Translations under genes and position numbers: made by a program | In this document: one piece after another, positions 41,806-50,304 of the stretch | Position numbering within the stretch: the stretch's first letter is position 1 | Layout of the letters: each line of letters starts with the position of its first letter | Assembly (NCBI RefSeq): GCF_021378075.1 | Contig: NZ_JAJUOS010000010.1 | Coordinates: 1-64,000 of the forward strand | Direction of reading: 5' to 3' | Origin: Rhodobacter flavimaris | Lineage (GTDB): Bacteria; Pseudomonadota; Alphaproteobacteria; Rhodobacterales; Rhodobacteraceae | DNA length: 64,000 nt | Notes under the pieces: model-generated | The model's database searches: none | What the model was told of the DNA's origin: nothing | Seen by the model: only the letters and a program-made list of their open reading frames with translations

Positions 41806-42927
41806 ATGCCGGAACCCTCAGCACGGCCTCTGGCCGAGCATCACTACCCTTGCGAATCCTGTGGCGCCGACTTGCGCTTTGCCCCGGGGCAAGAGCGACT
41901 GGTCTGCGACTATTGCGGACATATCCAAGACATCCCTCGCGCCACCGGACGCGGGGCTTCGGGGCTGCGCGAGTTGCCGCTTGAGGCGGTTCTGCGGGCC
42001 GATCTGCCGGAACTGGAGATGGAGGAGCACCGGACGCTGTCTTGTCCGAATTGTGGTGCTCTGGTCGAGTTCGAGGGCGCGGAACATGCAGCCGAATGTC
42101 CGTTTTGTGCAACCCCCGTGGTGGTCGACACCGGCACGAAACGGCTGATCAAGCCGCAAGGTCTGGTGCCGTTCTCGCTGACCGAGGAGGAAGCGCGGGC
42201 GTCACTGGGGCGCTGGCTCGGGCGGCTCTGGTTCGCGCCCTCGGGGCTTGCGCAATACGCGCGCCGGGGCCGCAAACTCAGCGGGATCTACGCGCCCTTC
42301 TGGACGTTCGACGCCGCCAGCCGCACCGAATACACCGGGCAGCGCGGCGATTATTATTACGAAACCCGCCAGGTGCGTGTGCAGACCAATGGCCGGTGGG
42401 AGACGCGGCAGGAACAGGTCCGCCATGTCCGCTGGAGCCACGCGGCGGGCCGCGTCGCGCGGGTCTTCGACGATGTGCTGATCTACGCCGCGCGCTCGCT
42501 GCCGCCGAGCTATATCGATGCGCTGCGGCCCTGGGATCTGAGCGGGCTGACCGGGTATCGCCCCGATTACCTCGCCGGGTTCTCGGCCGAGGGCTACACG
42601 GTCGAGTTGCACGAAGGCCACCACCTCGCCCGCGCCGAGATGATGCATGTTATCCAGTCCGACGTGCGGCGCGACATCGGCGGCGACGAGCAGCGCATCA
42701 CACGCCTTGACCCCGCGTTCAGCGCCGAGACCTTCAAGCATATCCTGCTGCCGGTCTGGACCGCGGCCTACAAGTATCGCGGCCGCAGCTACCGCTTCGT
42801 CGTCAATGCGCAGACCGGCAAGGTACAGGGCGACCGGCCCTGGTCGGCGTGGAAAATCGCCTTCGCGGTCGCTCTGGTCGCGATTGTGGTCGGTGTCGCG
42901 GTTTACCTTGATCGGACGGGGGGCTAA
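41806..42927 (+). CDS. Double zinc-ribbon membrane protein, YdjF-like
   Basis: A 373-residue protein. Two zinc ribbons open it: CESCGADLRF with CDYCGHIQD near residues 16-40, and CPNCGALVEF with CPFCATPVV near 82-105. The middle domain contains LSGIYAPFWTFDAASRTEY and RHVRWSHAAGRVARVFDDVL, and a single membrane helix ends the protein (FAVALVAIVVGVAVYL). Annotators often label such proteins as primosomal-protein-like from the zinc ribbon alone, which I consider wrong. It probably couples to the upstream SPFH ring at the membrane. No function is known. Confidence 0.82.
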   Translation: MPEPSARPLAEHHYPCESCGADLRFAPGQERLVCDYCGHIQDIPRATGRGASGLRELPLEAVLRADLPELEMEEHRTLSCPNCGALVEFEGAEHAAECPFCATPVVVDTGTKRLIKPQGLVPFSLTEEEARASLGRWLGRLWFAPSGLAQYARRGRKLSGIYAPFWTFDAASRTEYTGQRGDYYYETRQVRVQTNGRWETRQEQVRHVRWSHAAGRVARVFDDVLIYAARSLPPSYIDALRPWDLSGLTGYRPDYLAGFSAEGYTVELHEGHHLARAEMMHVIQSDVRRDIGGDEQRITRLDPAFSAETFKHILLPVWTAAYKYRGRSYRFVVNAQTGKVQGDRPWSAWKIAFAVALVAIVVGVAVYLDRTGG

Positions 42928-42954
42928 GCGCGGACCGAAACAAGGAGAACGGGC

Positions 42955-43404
42955 ATGAGAGCACTTATCCAGCGGGTCCGGCACGCCAATGTCGTGGTGG
43001 ACGGCGAAACCATCGGCGAGATCGGTCAGGGCCTATTGATCCTGATCTGCGCGATGCAGGGCGATGGCGAGGCCGAGGCCGACAAGCTGGCCGGGCGTAT
43101 CGCCAAGCTGCGTATCTTCAAGGATGAGGCGGGCAAGATGAACCGCTCGGTCACCGACATTGGCGGGGCTTGCCTTGTAGTCAGCCAGTTTACACTCTCG
43201 GCCGATACCTCGCGCGGGAACCGGCCCGGGTTTTCCTCGGCCGCTGCACCCGATGAGGGCAACCGGCTTTACCAGTATTTCTCGGGCGCGCTGCGTGGGC
43301 TTGGCCTGCCCGTCGAGAACGGCGAGTTCGGCGCCGACATGGCCGTAAGCCTGCTCAACGACGGCCCCGTAACCATCTGGATGGACACTGCCGACCGCAG
43401 CTAA
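42955..43404 (+). CDS. dtd: D-aminoacyl-tRNA deacylase
   Basis: A 149-residue DTD that removes D-amino acids (and glycine mischarged on tRNA-Ala) from tRNA. The start [18 protein letters not shown] is typical. The active-site motif [17 protein letters not shown] is near residues 79-95, and the second motif is [11 protein letters not shown] near the C-terminus. Length matches the family. AGGAG precedes ATG at 42955. It lies 27 bases after the zinc-ribbon gene and may be read through from the TelA operon, although its job is unrelated. Confidence 0.95.
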   Translation: MRALIQRVRHANVVVDGETIGEIGQGLLILICAMQGDGEAEADKLAGRIAKLRIFKDEAGKMNRSVTDIGGACLVVSQFTLSADTSRGNRPGFSSAAAPDEGNRLYQYFSGALRGLGLPVENGEFGADMAVSLLNDGPVTIWMDTADRS

Positions 43405-43639
43405 CGCGGGTTTTTCTTGACTTTCAGGCGTCGGGGGCCCATGTGCCCCTCACCCAACGTCCGCTGCCGCGTGAGCAGCCGCGCCCGGAATAGGCCCATG
43501 GCCTCGGGGAGGAGGCGCGAGGACGGGGAAATCGGTCCCACATTCACGCGGGGGGCCAGCGCAGCGATCTGCGCACCCGCCCGCCTGCGCCCCTGACCGG
43601 GGCGAACCCCCTTTTGCGCCTATGGCGCCGACGAAAGAC

Positions 43640-44950
43640 ATGACTTTGGAAAACTTCGAAAACCTCGGCCTCGCGCCGATCCTGCTGCGCAACCTTCAGG
43701 GCCTCGGGCTGATCAAGCCCACCCCGATCCAGTCGCAGGCCATCCCGCACGTGGTCAAGGGCCGTGACATTCTGGGCCTTGCCCAGACCGGCACGGGCAA
43801 GACGGCTGCCTTCGGCCTGCCCATGCTGACCCGCATCATCTCCTATGGCAAACGCCCGGCGCCGAAAACCGTGCGCGCCCTTGTTCTGGCCCCCACGCGC
43901 GAGCTGGCGACCCAGATCCACGACAACCTCGCCGCCTATGCCGATGGCGCGCCCGTGCGCATCCAGCGCGTGGTCGGCGGCGCCTCGATCAACGTCCAGA
44001 CCGAGAAGCTCTCGAAAGGCGTTGACGTGCTGATCGCGACGCCCGGCCGCCTGCTTGACCTGCTTGAGCGCCGCGCACTGGTGCTGTCGGAAACCAAATA
44101 TCTGGTGCTCGACGAGGCCGACCAGATGCTCGACATCGGCTTCATCCATGCGCTGCGCAAGATCGCGCGCCTGATCCCGGCGGACCGCCAGACGCTGCTG
44201 TTCTCGGCCACCATGCCCAAGCTGATGGAAGAGCTGGCCGCAAGCTACCTGACCGACCCGGTGCGCGTGCAGGTCGCCGCCCCCGGCAAGGCCGCCGAGA
44301 AGATCGAGCAGGGCATCCACTTCACCACCCAAGGCGAGAAGGCCACCCTGCTGGCCGAATACCTGGCCAAGCACCGTGGTGAGCTGGCCGTGGTGTTCAA
44401 CCGCACCAAGCATGGCTCGGACAAGCTGGCGCGACTGCTCGAAAACTGGGGCTTCCCGGTTCTGGCGATCCACGGCAACAAGAGCCAGAACCAGCGCGAG
44501 CGCGCGCTGGCCGCGTTCCGCGCGGGAGAGGTGGACGTGCTGGTGGCGACCGATGTCGCGGCGCGCGGCCTCGATATTCCGCAGGTGGCGCATGTCTATA
44601 ACTACGACCTGCCGAACGTGCCCGAGAACTACGTCCACCGCATCGGCCGTACTGCGCGGGCGGGCCGTGACGGGCGCGCGGTTGCGTTCTGCGCGCCGCT
44701 TGAGATGGGCGACCTGCGCGCGATCGAAAAGGCGATGGGCGATTCCATCCCGGTGATCGGTGGTATGCCGCATGAAGACACCGGCGGCGTCAAACCCGGC
44801 GCGCGTCAGCGTCAGGGCCAGCGCCCCGGCGGCAAGCCCGGCCCGCGTGGCCAGCAGCAACAGCGCCCCTCAAAGGCCAAGCCTGCGGGCGGCGGCCAGC
44901 AAGCCCCGCGCCGCTCGGCCAAGCCCCGCAAGGCGCAACGGCACGATTAA
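43640..44950 (+). CDS. DEAD-box ATP-dependent RNA helicase (RhlE-like)
   Basis: A 436-residue DEAD-box helicase. The motifs run in order: Q-motif PTPIQSQAIP, motif I AQTGTGKTAAF, motif Ib TPGRLLDL, motif II DEADQML, motif III SATMPK, then ATDVAARGLDIP and HRIGRTARAGRDGRA. The final 60 residues are basic and glycine/glutamine-rich (RPGGKPGPRGQQQQRP), typical of RNA-binding tails. ATG at 43640 matches the usual N-terminus; ATG at 43622 would add six residues. It probably remodels RNA in ribosome assembly or cold response. The 3' end overlaps the convergent gene by four bases. Confidence 0.94.
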   Translation: MTLENFENLGLAPILLRNLQGLGLIKPTPIQSQAIPHVVKGRDILGLAQTGTGKTAAFGLPMLTRIISYGKRPAPKTVRALVLAPTRELATQIHDNLAAYADGAPVRIQRVVGGASINVQTEKLSKGVDVLIATPGRLLDLLERRALVLSETKYLVLDEADQMLDIGFIHALRKIARLIPADRQTLLFSATMPKLMEELAASYLTDPVRVQVAAPGKAAEKIEQGIHFTTQGEKATLLAEYLAKHRGELAVVFNRTKHGSDKLARLLENWGFPVLAIHGNKSQNQRERALAAFRAGEVDVLVATDVAARGLDIPQVAHVYNYDLPNVPENYVHRIGRTARAGRDGRAVAFCAPLEMGDLRAIEKAMGDSIPVIGGMPHEDTGGVKPGARQRQGQRPGGKPGPRGQQQQRPSKAKPAGGGQQAPRRSAKPRKAQRHD

Positions 44951-45408
44951 CGAACCGTCTCCTCCTCGAGATGCATCTTCATTTCGAGGAGGACACGCTG
45001 CAGCGCCTGCGTCTCGGACAGGAGGCGCTTGGCCTCGTTGATGGTGATCTTCCCATCCTGAATCGACTGGTGATACTCGGCCATCAGCATGGCGAATCGC
45101 TGGCTCAGCGCCACCACGTCCGAGTTGATCCCGCCACTTCCTTCATTGCGGCGCTCTTCGTCGAAGGAAATCGTCATCCCGCCCAGTTCCGCCAGCGCCA
45201 TGGTGACATGGGGCACGGGCGACACGGCCTCAAGCCGGGCCACGACATCGATCGGCATGAAACGGTCGGCATGTTCGACGTCGGCCGAATAATAGCGCCC
45301 CAGCGTCGCCTTGGACTTGCCGCAGGTCTCTGCCGCGGCCTCGATGCCCACTTCCTTGACCAGTGCCTCGCTGTGCTTCTTCAGATAGCTGCCGACCGTA
45401 TCAACCAT
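44947..45408 (-). CDS. Small HTH-like protein, possible phage CII-type regulator
   Basis: A 153-residue protein with a N-terminal helix-turn-helix-like region, VGIEAAAETCGKSKATLGRY, followed by MPIDVVARLEAVS. The C-terminal half is a long helix (LSQRFAMLMAEYHQSIQ and TINEAKRLLSETQALQRVLL) probably forming a coiled coil. The N-terminal pattern recalls regulators of the phage CII type, but I do not recognise the family with certainty. No other phage genes are nearby. It is transcribed alone, upstream region 45409-45663, and converges on the helicase gene. Confidence 0.65.
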   Translation of the reverse strand: MVDTVGSYLKKHSEALVKEVGIEAAAETCGKSKATLGRYYSADVEHADRFMPIDVVARLEAVSPVPHVTMALAELGGMTISFDEERRNEGSGGINSDVVALSQRFAMLMAEYHQSIQDGKITINEAKRLLSETQALQRVLLEMKMHLEEETVR

Positions 45409-45663
45409 TCAATCGCCCTCGAACCCATCGGCCTGCCCGCATGGGGAAAACCGGACCTGCTTTCCCATTATCGCGCAAGCCCGCAAATGTCACATCTAAA
45501 CCGTCCGGGGCAGCCGGACATGTGTGAGTGACCGGCATCCCGGGCCGGTTTGGTTGGGACCCGCATTCCTGCCTTTCGGGAGGGACAGGGCCGTCATTTA
45601 CGGCAGACGTGCGGGCTCCCTTTTTGTTTGCCTGCTCCGCCTGGCCTGCGCTATTTCCGGCCC
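45409..45663. promoter_or_regulatory. Divergent intergenic region between the HTH-like gene and tdk
   Basis: About 255 bases shared by two divergent genes. A hairpin GTCCGG/CCGGAC lies near 45503-45519, without a T run. No operator or promoter can be assigned with confidence. Confidence 0.4.
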
Positions 45664-46284
45664 ATGGCTAAATTGTATTTCCATTATTCGACGATGAACG
45701 CGGGCAAGAGCACGATCCTCTTGCAGGCCTCCTACAACTATATCGAGCGCGGGATGCAGACCCTGCTGGTCACCGCGCAGCTCGACAAGCGCGCGGGCGA
45801 GGCCCGTATCGCCAGCCGCATCGGCATCGGCGCCGAGGCCGAGACCTTCACCGCCGAAACCGATATGTTCGCGCTGATCCGCGACCGGCTGACGGCAGGG
45901 CCCTGCGCGTGCATTTTCGTCGATGAGGCGCAGTTCCTGACCAAGGATCAGGTCTGGCAGCTGGCCCGCGCGGTCGATGACCTGCGCGTGCCGGTGATGT
46001 GCTACGGGCTGCGCGTCGATTTCCGGGGCGAGCTGTTCCCCGGCTCGGCCGCCTTGTTGGCGCTCGCCGACGAGATGCGCGAGGTGCGCACCATCTGCCA
46101 TTGCGGTAAGAAAGCCACGATGGTGGTGCGCAAGGATGCCTCGGGGCAGGCCGCGCGCGATGGCGACCAGGTGCAGATCGGCGGCAACGAGACCTATGTG
46201 TCGCTCTGCCGCCGCCACTGGCGCGAGGCGGTGGGCGATATGCCCGCTCAGAACCGCTCGACGATCACCGAACCGACCGAGTAA
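45664..46284 (+). CDS. tdk: Thymidine kinase
   Basis: A 206-residue type II thymidine kinase that phosphorylates thymidine with ATP for salvage. The P-loop is YSTMNAGKSTILLQASYN, the Walker B-like lid is IFVDEAQFLT, and GLRVDFRGELFPGSAAL is the substrate-lasso area. Zinc cysteines are in ICHCGKKA and LCRRHW. ATG at 45664 gives the normal N-terminus MAKLYFHYSTM. The last 37 bases overlap the 3' end of the convergent KAS III-like gene. Confidence 0.95.
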   Translation: MAKLYFHYSTMNAGKSTILLQASYNYIERGMQTLLVTAQLDKRAGEARIASRIGIGAEAETFTAETDMFALIRDRLTAGPCACIFVDEAQFLTKDQVWQLARAVDDLRVPVMCYGLRVDFRGELFPGSAALLALADEMREVRTICHCGKKATMVVRKDASGQAARDGDQVQIGGNETYVSLCRRHWREAVGDMPAQNRSTITEPTE

Positions 46285-47366
46285 CCCGCTCCGAAGGAAC
46301 AGATCAGCCCCAGATCGCCCGGCGCCAAATCGTCCGAGAAGCGGTCAAAGGCGATGATCGACCCGGCCGAGGAAGTATTGGCGAATTCCTGCAAGATGTT
46401 GGGCTGCTCGTTCCCCTCGGGGTCGCGGCCCAGAACCTTGCGGCCAATAAAGTCGTTCATCGTCTTGTTGGCCTGATGCAGCCAGAGGCGTTTCAGGGCG
46501 CCCGCCTCGACCCCGTCATCGCCGAGGTGGTGCAGGATATGCGCCGACACCATCGGCAGCACTTCCTTGAAGACCTTGCGGCCCTCTTGCATGAACTGCA
46601 TGTCGCGCCGGTCGGCCATGCCATCGGGCCGGTTGCGCCGCAAGAAGCCGTTGTTGTTGCGAATATTGTTGGAAAACTCGGTCGCGCAGCGGGTTGAACG
46701 GATCTCGAACCCATGCGCGGCATCCTCGCGCCGCTCGATCAGGGTGGCGGTGGCGACATCGCCGAAGATGAAGTGGCAATCGCGGTCGCGCCATTCCAGA
46801 TGGCCCGAGGTGATCTCGGGGTTCACCACCAGCGCCCGGCGCACCGAGCCCGCGCGGATCATGTCAGCCGCCGCCTGAATGCCGAAGGTGGCCGAAGAAC
46901 ACGCCACGTTCATGTCGAAGGCAAAGCCCTTGGCGCCGATCAGCTTCTGGATCTCGACCGCGATGGCCGGGTAGGCGCGCTCCATGTTCGAAGCTGCGCA
47001 GATCACCAGGTCGACCTCGTCCCCGCGGCGTCCGGCCTTTTCGAGTGCGGTGCGGCAGGCGGCGACGCCCATCTCGGCCATGATGCCCGGCTCATCGTCG
47101 CTGCGTTGGTGCAGGCGCGGATACATGCGCGCGGGGTCGAGCACGCCTTCCTTGTCCATCACATAGCGGCTTTCGATGCCCGAGGCCTTGAGGATGAACT
47201 CGCTCGAGGAGTGCGGGATCGCCTCCAATGTGCCGGCGGCGATGGCCTCGGCATTCTCGGCATTCACCCGGTCGGCATAGGCGTTGAAGGCAACGACCAG
47301 TTCGTCATTGGTGATCGTGTGCGGCGGGACATAGACCCCGGTTGCGGTGATGGCAGGCGTGAACAT
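46248..47366 (-). CDS. Beta-ketoacyl-ACP synthase III-like protein
   Basis: A 372-residue thiolase-fold enzyme. The catalytic Cys is in NVACSSATFGIQAAADM near residue 155, His in LHQANKTMNDFIG near 295, and Asn in FANTSSAGSIIAF near 330. The longer N-terminus and overall length differ from standard FabH (about 320 residues), so this belongs to the KAS III-like branch that includes enzymes using longer acyl-CoA primers. No fatty-acid genes adjoin it; fabI lies 3 kb away. ATG at 47366 has AAAAGGGG upstream. Confidence 0.88.
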   Translation of the reverse strand: MFTPAITATGVYVPPHTITNDELVVAFNAYADRVNAENAEAIAAGTLEAIPHSSSEFILKASGIESRYVMDKEGVLDPARMYPRLHQRSDDEPGIMAEMGVAACRTALEKAGRRGDEVDLVICAASNMERAYPAIAVEIQKLIGAKGFAFDMNVACSSATFGIQAAADMIRAGSVRRALVVNPEITSGHLEWRDRDCHFIFGDVATATLIERREDAAHGFEIRSTRCATEFSNNIRNNNGFLRRNRPDGMADRRDMQFMQEGRKVFKEVLPMVSAHILHHLGDDGVEAGALKRLWLHQANKTMNDFIGRKVLGRDPEGNEQPNILQEFANTSSAGSIIAFDRFSDDLAPGDLGLICSFGAGYSVGSVIVERF

Positions 47367-47422
47367 CTTGACCCCTTTTCAGTCGGCGCAGAGTCCGCCG
47401 AAGCCCCGATCAGGTCAAGGGA

Positions 47423-48367
47423 TCAGAGCGCGTTCGGGGGCCGTGTGCCGTTACGGAACGCGATCAGATTGTCGAGCGCCATGAACCCCATCGCATCGCG
47501 CACCTCCAGCGCAGCCGTGCCCAGATGCGGCAAGAGCGTGACGTTATCCAGAACGCGCAGCGCCTCGGGGACATAGGGTTCCTGTTCATAGACATCGAGG
47601 CCCGCCCCCGCGATCACGCCCGCCTGCATGGCGGTAATCAGCGCAGGCTCGTCGATGATATCGCCGCGCGCGATGTTGATCAGATGGGCGTGCGGCTGCA
47701 TCCTGGCGATTTCCGCCGCACCAATCAGGTGGCGGGTCTGCGGGGTCGCGGGCACGGCGAGCACCACGAAATCGGCCGTTGCCAGCACCTCGTCCATCGG
47801 CAGTTGCCGCGCGGGCAGGCCCGGATCGGCGATGGCCGAGCGGTTGTGGAACACCACCTCCATCCCAAACCCATAATGGCAGCGCCGCGCGATGGCCTTG
47901 CCGATGCGCCCCAGACCGATGATGCCTACGCGCTTGCCCGTCACGTGATGGCCGAGGAACTGCGTCGGCGTCCAGCCGGTCCAGGCGCCCGAACGCACAT
48001 AGCGCTCGCCTGCAGTAGCGCGGCGCGCGCTCATCAAGATCAGCGTGAGCGCAATATCGGCTGTGGCATCGGTCACCGCGCCGGGGGTATTCGAGACGGT
48101 CACCCCCGCCGCACGGGCCGCCGAAACGTCGATATGGTTATAGCCCACGCCGAAATTCGCCACCATCCGGGCACGCGGATGGCCCGTAAATGCCTCGGCC
48201 GAGAGCTTGTCGCCCAATGTCACCAAAAGCGCATCATAATCCGCCAGCGCGGCGCGGGCTTCGTCGACCGTCATCGGCGCGGCGCCATTGCGGAAGGTCG
48301 CCTCGAACTCCTCGGCCACGCGCGCCTCGACCGAAGGCGTCAGCGCCCGCGTCACCAGAAGCCGCAT
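47423..48367 (-). CDS. D-isomer specific 2-hydroxyacid dehydrogenase
   Basis: A 314-residue NAD(P)-dependent 2-hydroxyacid dehydrogenase, glyoxylate/hydroxypyruvate reductase-like. The Rossmann motif GIIGLGRIGKAIARR is near residues 150-163, catalytic Arg in NIARGDIIDE, Glu in GLDVYEQEP, and His in LLPHLGTAALE. GFGMEVVFHNRS suggests NADPH preference because a basic residue follows the second strand. The gene overlaps csaA by one base (48367). Confidence 0.9.
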   Translation of the reverse strand: MRLLVTRALTPSVEARVAEEFEATFRNGAAPMTVDEARAALADYDALLVTLGDKLSAEAFTGHPRARMVANFGVGYNHIDVSAARAAGVTVSNTPGAVTDATADIALTLILMSARRATAGERYVRSGAWTGWTPTQFLGHHVTGKRVGIIGLGRIGKAIARRCHYGFGMEVVFHNRSAIADPGLPARQLPMDEVLATADFVVLAVPATPQTRHLIGAAEIARMQPHAHLINIARGDIIDEPALITAMQAGVIAGAGLDVYEQEPYVPEALRVLDNVTLLPHLGTAALEVRDAMGFMALDNLIAFRNGTRPPNAL

Positions 48368-48702
48368 CAGAAAAGCCTCCCGCCAAGCGGCACATCCTGA
48401 CTAGGCGCGATCAGCACGACCTCGCCCGCTTCATCGGGCACGCCGAGGGTCAGCACCTCGGACATGAAGGGGCCAATCTGGCGCGGCGGGAAGTTTACTA
48501 CCGCCATGACCTGCCGCCCCACCAGTTCCTCAAGCGTGTAATGCGTGGTGATCTGGGCCGCGCTTTTCTTGATGCCGATCTCGGGGCCGAAGTCGATCAC
48601 CAGCTTGTAGGCGGGCTTGCGCGCCTTCGGGAAGGGCTGCGCCTCGATGATGCGGCCAACGCGGATATCGACCTTGAGGAATTCGTCAAACGAGATGGTC
48701 AT
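48367..48702 (-). CDS. csaA: CsaA-type tRNA-binding domain protein
   Basis: A 111-residue single-domain tRNA-binding protein of the CsaA family, an OB-fold that binds tRNA and is described as chaperone-like. The sequence FLKVDIRVGRIIEAQPFPKA, KLVIDFGPEIGIKKSAAQIT, and VVNFPPRQIGPFMSEVLTLG is family-typical. It overlaps proC by four bases and abuts the hydroxyacid dehydrogenase, so the three genes form one operon. Confidence 0.92.
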   Translation of the reverse strand: MTISFDEFLKVDIRVGRIIEAQPFPKARKPAYKLVIDFGPEIGIKKSAAQITTHYTLEELVGRQVMAVVNFPPRQIGPFMSEVLTLGVPDEAGEVVLIAPSQDVPLGGRLF

Positions 48703-49511
48703 TTGCCGAGTTCCCGCCCGCGATCCGCCGCAGCCTTGACAGCGCGCTTGAGCAGTGCCGGAAAGCCGGTTTCCTCATCCATCAGCACGGCCAGCGCGGC
48801 GGCGGTGGTGCCGCCGGGGCTGGTGACGTTGATGCGCAGCTGCACGGGGCTGTCGGCGGCGTCCTCGGCCAGTTGCCCTGCCCCGCCAACGGTCGCCTTG
48901 GCCAGCTTCATCGCCAGATCGGCCGGCAACCCTTCGGCCTCGCCCGCAGCAGCCAGGGCCTCAATCAGGTGGAAAACATAGGCGGGCCCCGAGCCGGAAA
49001 CGGCGGTCACCGCGTCCATCTGGTGCTCGCCATCCAGCCGCACGACCTGCCCGACCGCGCTGAGCAACCCCTCGGCCGTCGCCAGATCATCGGCGCTGGC
49101 CGCACCATTGCCGGTGATCGCGGTTATGCCGCGACCGATGGCGGCGGGGGTGTTGGGCATAGCGCGCACGATGGGCGTGGCGGCGCCCAGAATAGCCTCA
49201 TAGGTCGCGATGGTCGTGCCGGCGGCGACAGTCACGAACAGGGTCTTGCCCCCGCCCATCGCCTGCAACTGCGGCAGGGCCGCCGCCATCATCTGCGGCT
49301 TGACCGCGATCAGCACCACGGCGGGCGCCTCGGGCAGCTGGCCGTTCACGGCAACGCCCGTCGACTGCAGCCAGTCCGAGGGATGCGGGTCGATCACATG
49401 CACGGCGCCCGGCGCAAGTCCGCCCCGCAGCCAGCCCGCCAGCATCGCGGAACCCATCTTGCCACAGCCCAGCAGAACCAGCCCGCGCGTCGAAATCGTC
49501 GAAAAGTCCAT
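48699..49511 (-). CDS. proC: Pyrroline-5-carboxylate reductase
   Basis: A 270-residue enzyme of the last step of proline synthesis, reducing pyrroline-5-carboxylate with NAD(P)H. The dinucleotide motif LLGCGKMGSAMLAGWL is near residues 11-26, and VLIAVKPQMMAAAL is the second NAD block. The C-terminal signature is SVTSP-like: LRINVTSPGGTTAAALAVL near 225-243, with SGSGPAYVFHLIEALA. ATG at 49511 has GGGGGC upstream. It leads csaA and the dehydrogenase. YbjN lies 28 bases upstream. Confidence 0.95.
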   Translation of the reverse strand: MDFSTISTRGLVLLGCGKMGSAMLAGWLRGGLAPGAVHVIDPHPSDWLQSTGVAVNGQLPEAPAVVLIAVKPQMMAAALPQLQAMGGGKTLFVTVAAGTTIATYEAILGAATPIVRAMPNTPAAIGRGITAITGNGAASADDLATAEGLLSAVGQVVRLDGEHQMDAVTAVSGSGPAYVFHLIEALAAAGEAEGLPADLAMKLAKATVGGAGQLAEDAADSPVQLRINVTSPGGTTAAALAVLMDEETGFPALLKRAVKAAADRGRELGK

Positions 49512-49539
49512 TTTGCCCCCTTGGTCTCGGGGGCAAAGA

Positions 49540-50043
49540 TTAGGCGCGCCCGTAGGCCTCTGCAATGGCGACCTTGAGCGCCTGTTCGGGCGACTCGTCG
49601 CCCCAGCAGGTCAGCTGCATCGCCGGGTAGAACCGCTCGGACGAGACCACGGCGGCGCCGATCAGCCGGTCGATCTGCTCGGGTCCGGCGATCTGACCGC
49701 CCGCCAGCACAAGGCCATAGCGCCAAACCATCAGGCGCTGCTCGGGCCACCAGGTGAAGGCGCCGGTCCAGACCTGATCGTTGATGCGGTTCAGCAGGTC
49801 ATAAAGCGCCCCGTCGCGCGCGCCGGGCGGGTCCATCTCGAAGGTCGAGATCAGGCGCAGCGTTTCATCCTGCGCGGACCAAGCAAGCGTGATCGAGTAG
49901 GTGCGCCACTGCCCTTCAACCGTCATCGCGATCTGATCATGCGCGACCCGGTCGAAATCCCATTCATGCGCTTCGGCCAGCGACTCGACCACGTCGATCG
50001 GGTGGATCTCGTCGGAATAGAGATAGTCCTCGCTCAGTGCCAT
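49540..50043 (-). CDS. YbjN domain-containing protein
   Basis: A 167-residue cytoplasmic protein of the YbjN family, related to type III secretion chaperone folds. The N-terminus YLYSDEIHPIDVVESLAEAH is typical, with YSITLAWSAQDETLRLISTF and LLNRINDQVWTGAFTWWPE further on. In E. coli YbjN influences motility and stress responses. It is the first gene before proC on the minus strand, with 28 bases between, and likely shares its transcript. ATG at 50043 has GGGGGCACG upstream. Confidence 0.87.
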   Translation of the reverse strand: MALSEDYLYSDEIHPIDVVESLAEAHEWDFDRVAHDQIAMTVEGQWRTYSITLAWSAQDETLRLISTFEMDPPGARDGALYDLLNRINDQVWTGAFTWWPEQRLMVWRYGLVLAGGQIAGPEQIDRLIGAAVVSSERFYPAMQLTCWGDESPEQALKVAIAEAYGRA

Positions 50044-50233
50044 GCCCGTGCCCCCTGCCTGCTCTGTGCCCCTTGGGGTGCAGCTCCCCTAGGGTTTGGT
50101 AGTTCTACAAGGATCGGCGTCAGTTCCCGTTCCCCCTACAAGATATCGTGAGCCTAACGGGGTAATCTGTAAAGCAATTTGTCGTGGATAACTCGGCCCT
50201 CGCCACGAAATCTGGGGAGAACTGCAATGCAAA

Positions 50234-50256
50234 GGGGCGGCCCGACGGACCGCCCC
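50234..50256 (-). terminator. Hairpin after fabI
   Basis: GGGGCGG and CCGCCCC pair around nine bases, about 44 bases past the fabI stop. On the minus strand only three T follow, so termination may be weak. Confidence 0.55.
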
Positions 50257-50262
50257 CTGCGC

Positions 50263-50304
50263 AATCTCATGAACCGGATCAACAATCTCATGAACCGGAT
50301 CAAG
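50263..50304. repeat. Tandem 21-bp duplication across the fabI 3' end
   Basis: AATCTCATGAACCGGATCAA occurs twice in tandem with one following base, C in the first copy and G in the second. The second copy (50284-50304) includes the fabI stop codon at 50300-50302. It looks like a recent slippage duplication of the gene end. Confidence 0.85.

Noticed and set aside
41806..42927. Primosomal protein N' (PriA) assignment
   Set aside because: Only zinc ribbons are shared; no helicase motifs are present and the protein ends in a membrane helix.
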